From the NCBI GenBank assembly GCA_902795095.1, contig CADBKB010000090.1, forward strand, positions 3,493 through 9,467: a stretch of 5,975 bases of DNA, in the 5' to 3' direction. A program made the translations under genes and the position numbers. Source of the stretch: Oscillospiraceae bacterium. Lineage in GTDB: Bacteria; Bacillota_A; Clostridia; Oscillospirales; Oscillospiraceae. This document shows positions 5,036-5,975 of the stretch, one piece after another; position 1 is the first letter of the stretch, and each line of letters starts with the position of its first letter. The notes beneath the pieces were generated by a model that had not been told where the DNA came from, searched no databases, and saw only the letters and a list, made by a program, of their open reading frames with translations.

Positions 5036-5975
5036 CAGTATTTCGGCGTGACATATGGCCGATCGGAGTCCGGCGATGGTCGCATATGGATGCCGGAGAC
5101 GATACCCATGGCCATGAACATGGTGACGATGGAGCTGCCGCCGTAGCTGACGAAGGGGAGGGTGAGGCCGATGACAGGGAAGACCCCCAGGCACATGCCC
5201 ACATTGACGCCGATCTGGAAGACCAGCATGGCGGCGATGCCGAAGCAGATCAGCCGGTTCATGTAGTTGCTGGATTTGAGGCCCACATGGACGCAGCGCA
5301 GCACGATGGCGCACAGCAGCACCAGGATAAAGATGCAGCCGAGCATGCCAAGCTCCTCGCCGATGGCGGAGAAAATAAAGTCGGTATGCTGGGCATTGAG
5401 GGAACCGCCCTGCGTGCGCACCCCGTGAAACAGGCCCTGGCCGGTGAGGCCGCCGTTGGATAAAGAATAGAGGCTCTGCTTGGTGTGCCAGCGGATGCTC
5501 AGACCCTCCTGGTCGATGGTGGGATCGAAGACCATGAGGATGCGGTTTTTCTGGTCCTCGTTGATCACGTATTTCCAGGCGAGGGGCCCGAAGGCGCCGA
5601 TGCCCGCCAGACCGGCCAGAAACCACCAGAGCTTGACTCCGCCCAGGTAGGCCATGACCACCGTGATGAACACATACACCAGCGCAACGCCCGTATCCCG
5701 GCAAAGAGCCAGGATCAGCGCGACAATGAACACCAGATGGGCGCCCATCTGGGAGATGGATCGCAGAGAAGAGATATGCTCCCGGTGAATGCTCATGGTC
5801 TTGGCCAGGATGATGATAAAGGGAATCTTGCAGATCTCGCCGGGCTGCATGTTAAAGGGCATGCCGGGCAGATGGATCCAGCTGCGCTGGCCGGTGGTGC
5901 CGGCAATGCCGAAGGGGATGATCAGCAGCATGAGCACCAGATTGAAGATGAACAGCAGATCCCGGCGCTCCGCGA
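5035..5975 (-). CDS. FtsW/RodA/SpoVE-family peptidoglycan glycosyltransferase, C-terminal part (5' end outside window)
   Basis: The frame is open to the right edge; 312 residues are visible and the start is beyond the window. Apparent starts at 5937 (GTG) or 5931 (ATG) fall inside the membrane core, so they are not true starts. SEDS proteins polymerise lipid II into glycan strands together with a class B penicillin-binding protein. Visible marks are QRSWIHLPG followed by QPGE (5847-5836; the family usually has QPSE), the segment IDQEG with an Asp at 5514-5512 matching the catalytic Asp of the D-P-x-G motif, SNGGLTGQGL, AQHTDFIFSAIGEELG, and the C-terminal NVGMCLGVFPVIGLTLPFVSYGGSS. Many hydrophobic helices are evident. 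Whether it acts in elongation, division or sporulation cannot be decided without its upstream neighbours. It ends just before the shared terminator. Confidence 0.93.
   Translation of the reverse strand, partial: AERRDLLFIFNLVLMLLIIPFGIAGTTGQRSWIHLPGMPFNMQPGEICKIPFIIILAKTMSIHREHISSLRSISQMGAHLVFIVALILALCRDTGVALVYVFITVVMAYLGGVKLWWFLAGLAGIGAFGPLAWKYVINEDQKNRILMVFDPTIDQEGLSIRWHTKQSLYSLSNGGLTGQGLFHGVRTQGGSLNAQHTDFIFSAIGEELGMLGCIFILVLLCAIVLRCVHVGLKSSNYMNRLICFGIAAMLVFQIGVNVGMCLGVFPVIGLTLPFVSYGGSSIVTMFMAMGIVSGIHMRPSPDSDRPYVTPKY

Noticed and set aside
2901..5204. A 767-codon minus-strand open frame opposite feoA and feoB
   Set aside because: It is antisense to two clear genes, is rich in Gln, Arg, His and Pro as expected from the reverse of GC-rich coding sequence, and shows no domain.
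4499..5704. A 401-codon minus-strand open frame over the end of feoB and the FtsW/RodA-type gene
   Set aside because: It is a frame-shifted shadow of the FtsW/RodA-type gene that crosses the terminator and continues antisense to feoB; it has no recognisable motif.

Overview
The window is GC-rich (by eye around 60%) and reads as the chromosome of a high-GC Clostridia-type Firmicute, probably an Oscillospiraceae/Ruminococcaceae-like gut anaerobe. This is inferred from strong purine-rich Shine-Dalgarno sites, near-consensus housekeeping promoters, a FeoA plus short FeoB ferrous-iron system, a TVP38-type membrane protein and an ATPase remnant of a clostridial type. No phage, insertion sequence, CRISPR, tRNA or rRNA sequence was seen.

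Layout: (1) The 3' end of an unrecognised plus-strand gene with a Ser/His/Cys-rich tail (2-241) converges on a two-gene minus-strand operon: a TetR-family regulator (948-1586) followed, with a 4-base ATGA overlap, by an AlkD-like DNA alkylation repair glycosylase (268-951). A perfect 18-bp hairpin (248-289) lies between the convergent genes, and the glycosylase stop codon lies across its stem-loop. (2) A compact divergent control region (about 1587-1719) holds a perfect-consensus minus-strand promoter with a palindrome at its -10/start site, and an extended -10 promoter facing the other way into a TVP38/TMEM64 (SNARE-associated/DedA-like) membrane protein (1720-2427), which ends at its own hairpin terminator. 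(3) A roughly 560-bp stretch (2428-2988) has no intact gene. It holds the 5' quarter of a P-loop ATPase gene on the minus strand that decays after about 91 codons, a short direct repeat, and an imperfect inverted repeat ahead of feoA. (4) feoA and feoB (2989-4997, plus strand) overlap by 13 bases and form a ferrous-iron uptake operon. (5) They converge through a shared hairpin on a minus-strand FtsW/RodA/SpoVE-family cell-wall polymerase gene that runs off the right edge.

Functionally these are mostly ordinary housekeeping units. The TetR/alkylation-repair/TVP38 cluster looks locally regulated, and feoAB is a self-contained iron importer. I see no convincing new system. The points most worth a second look are the divergent regulatory region, the decayed ATPase gene, the Cys-Ala repeat tail and the gene end built into a terminator.
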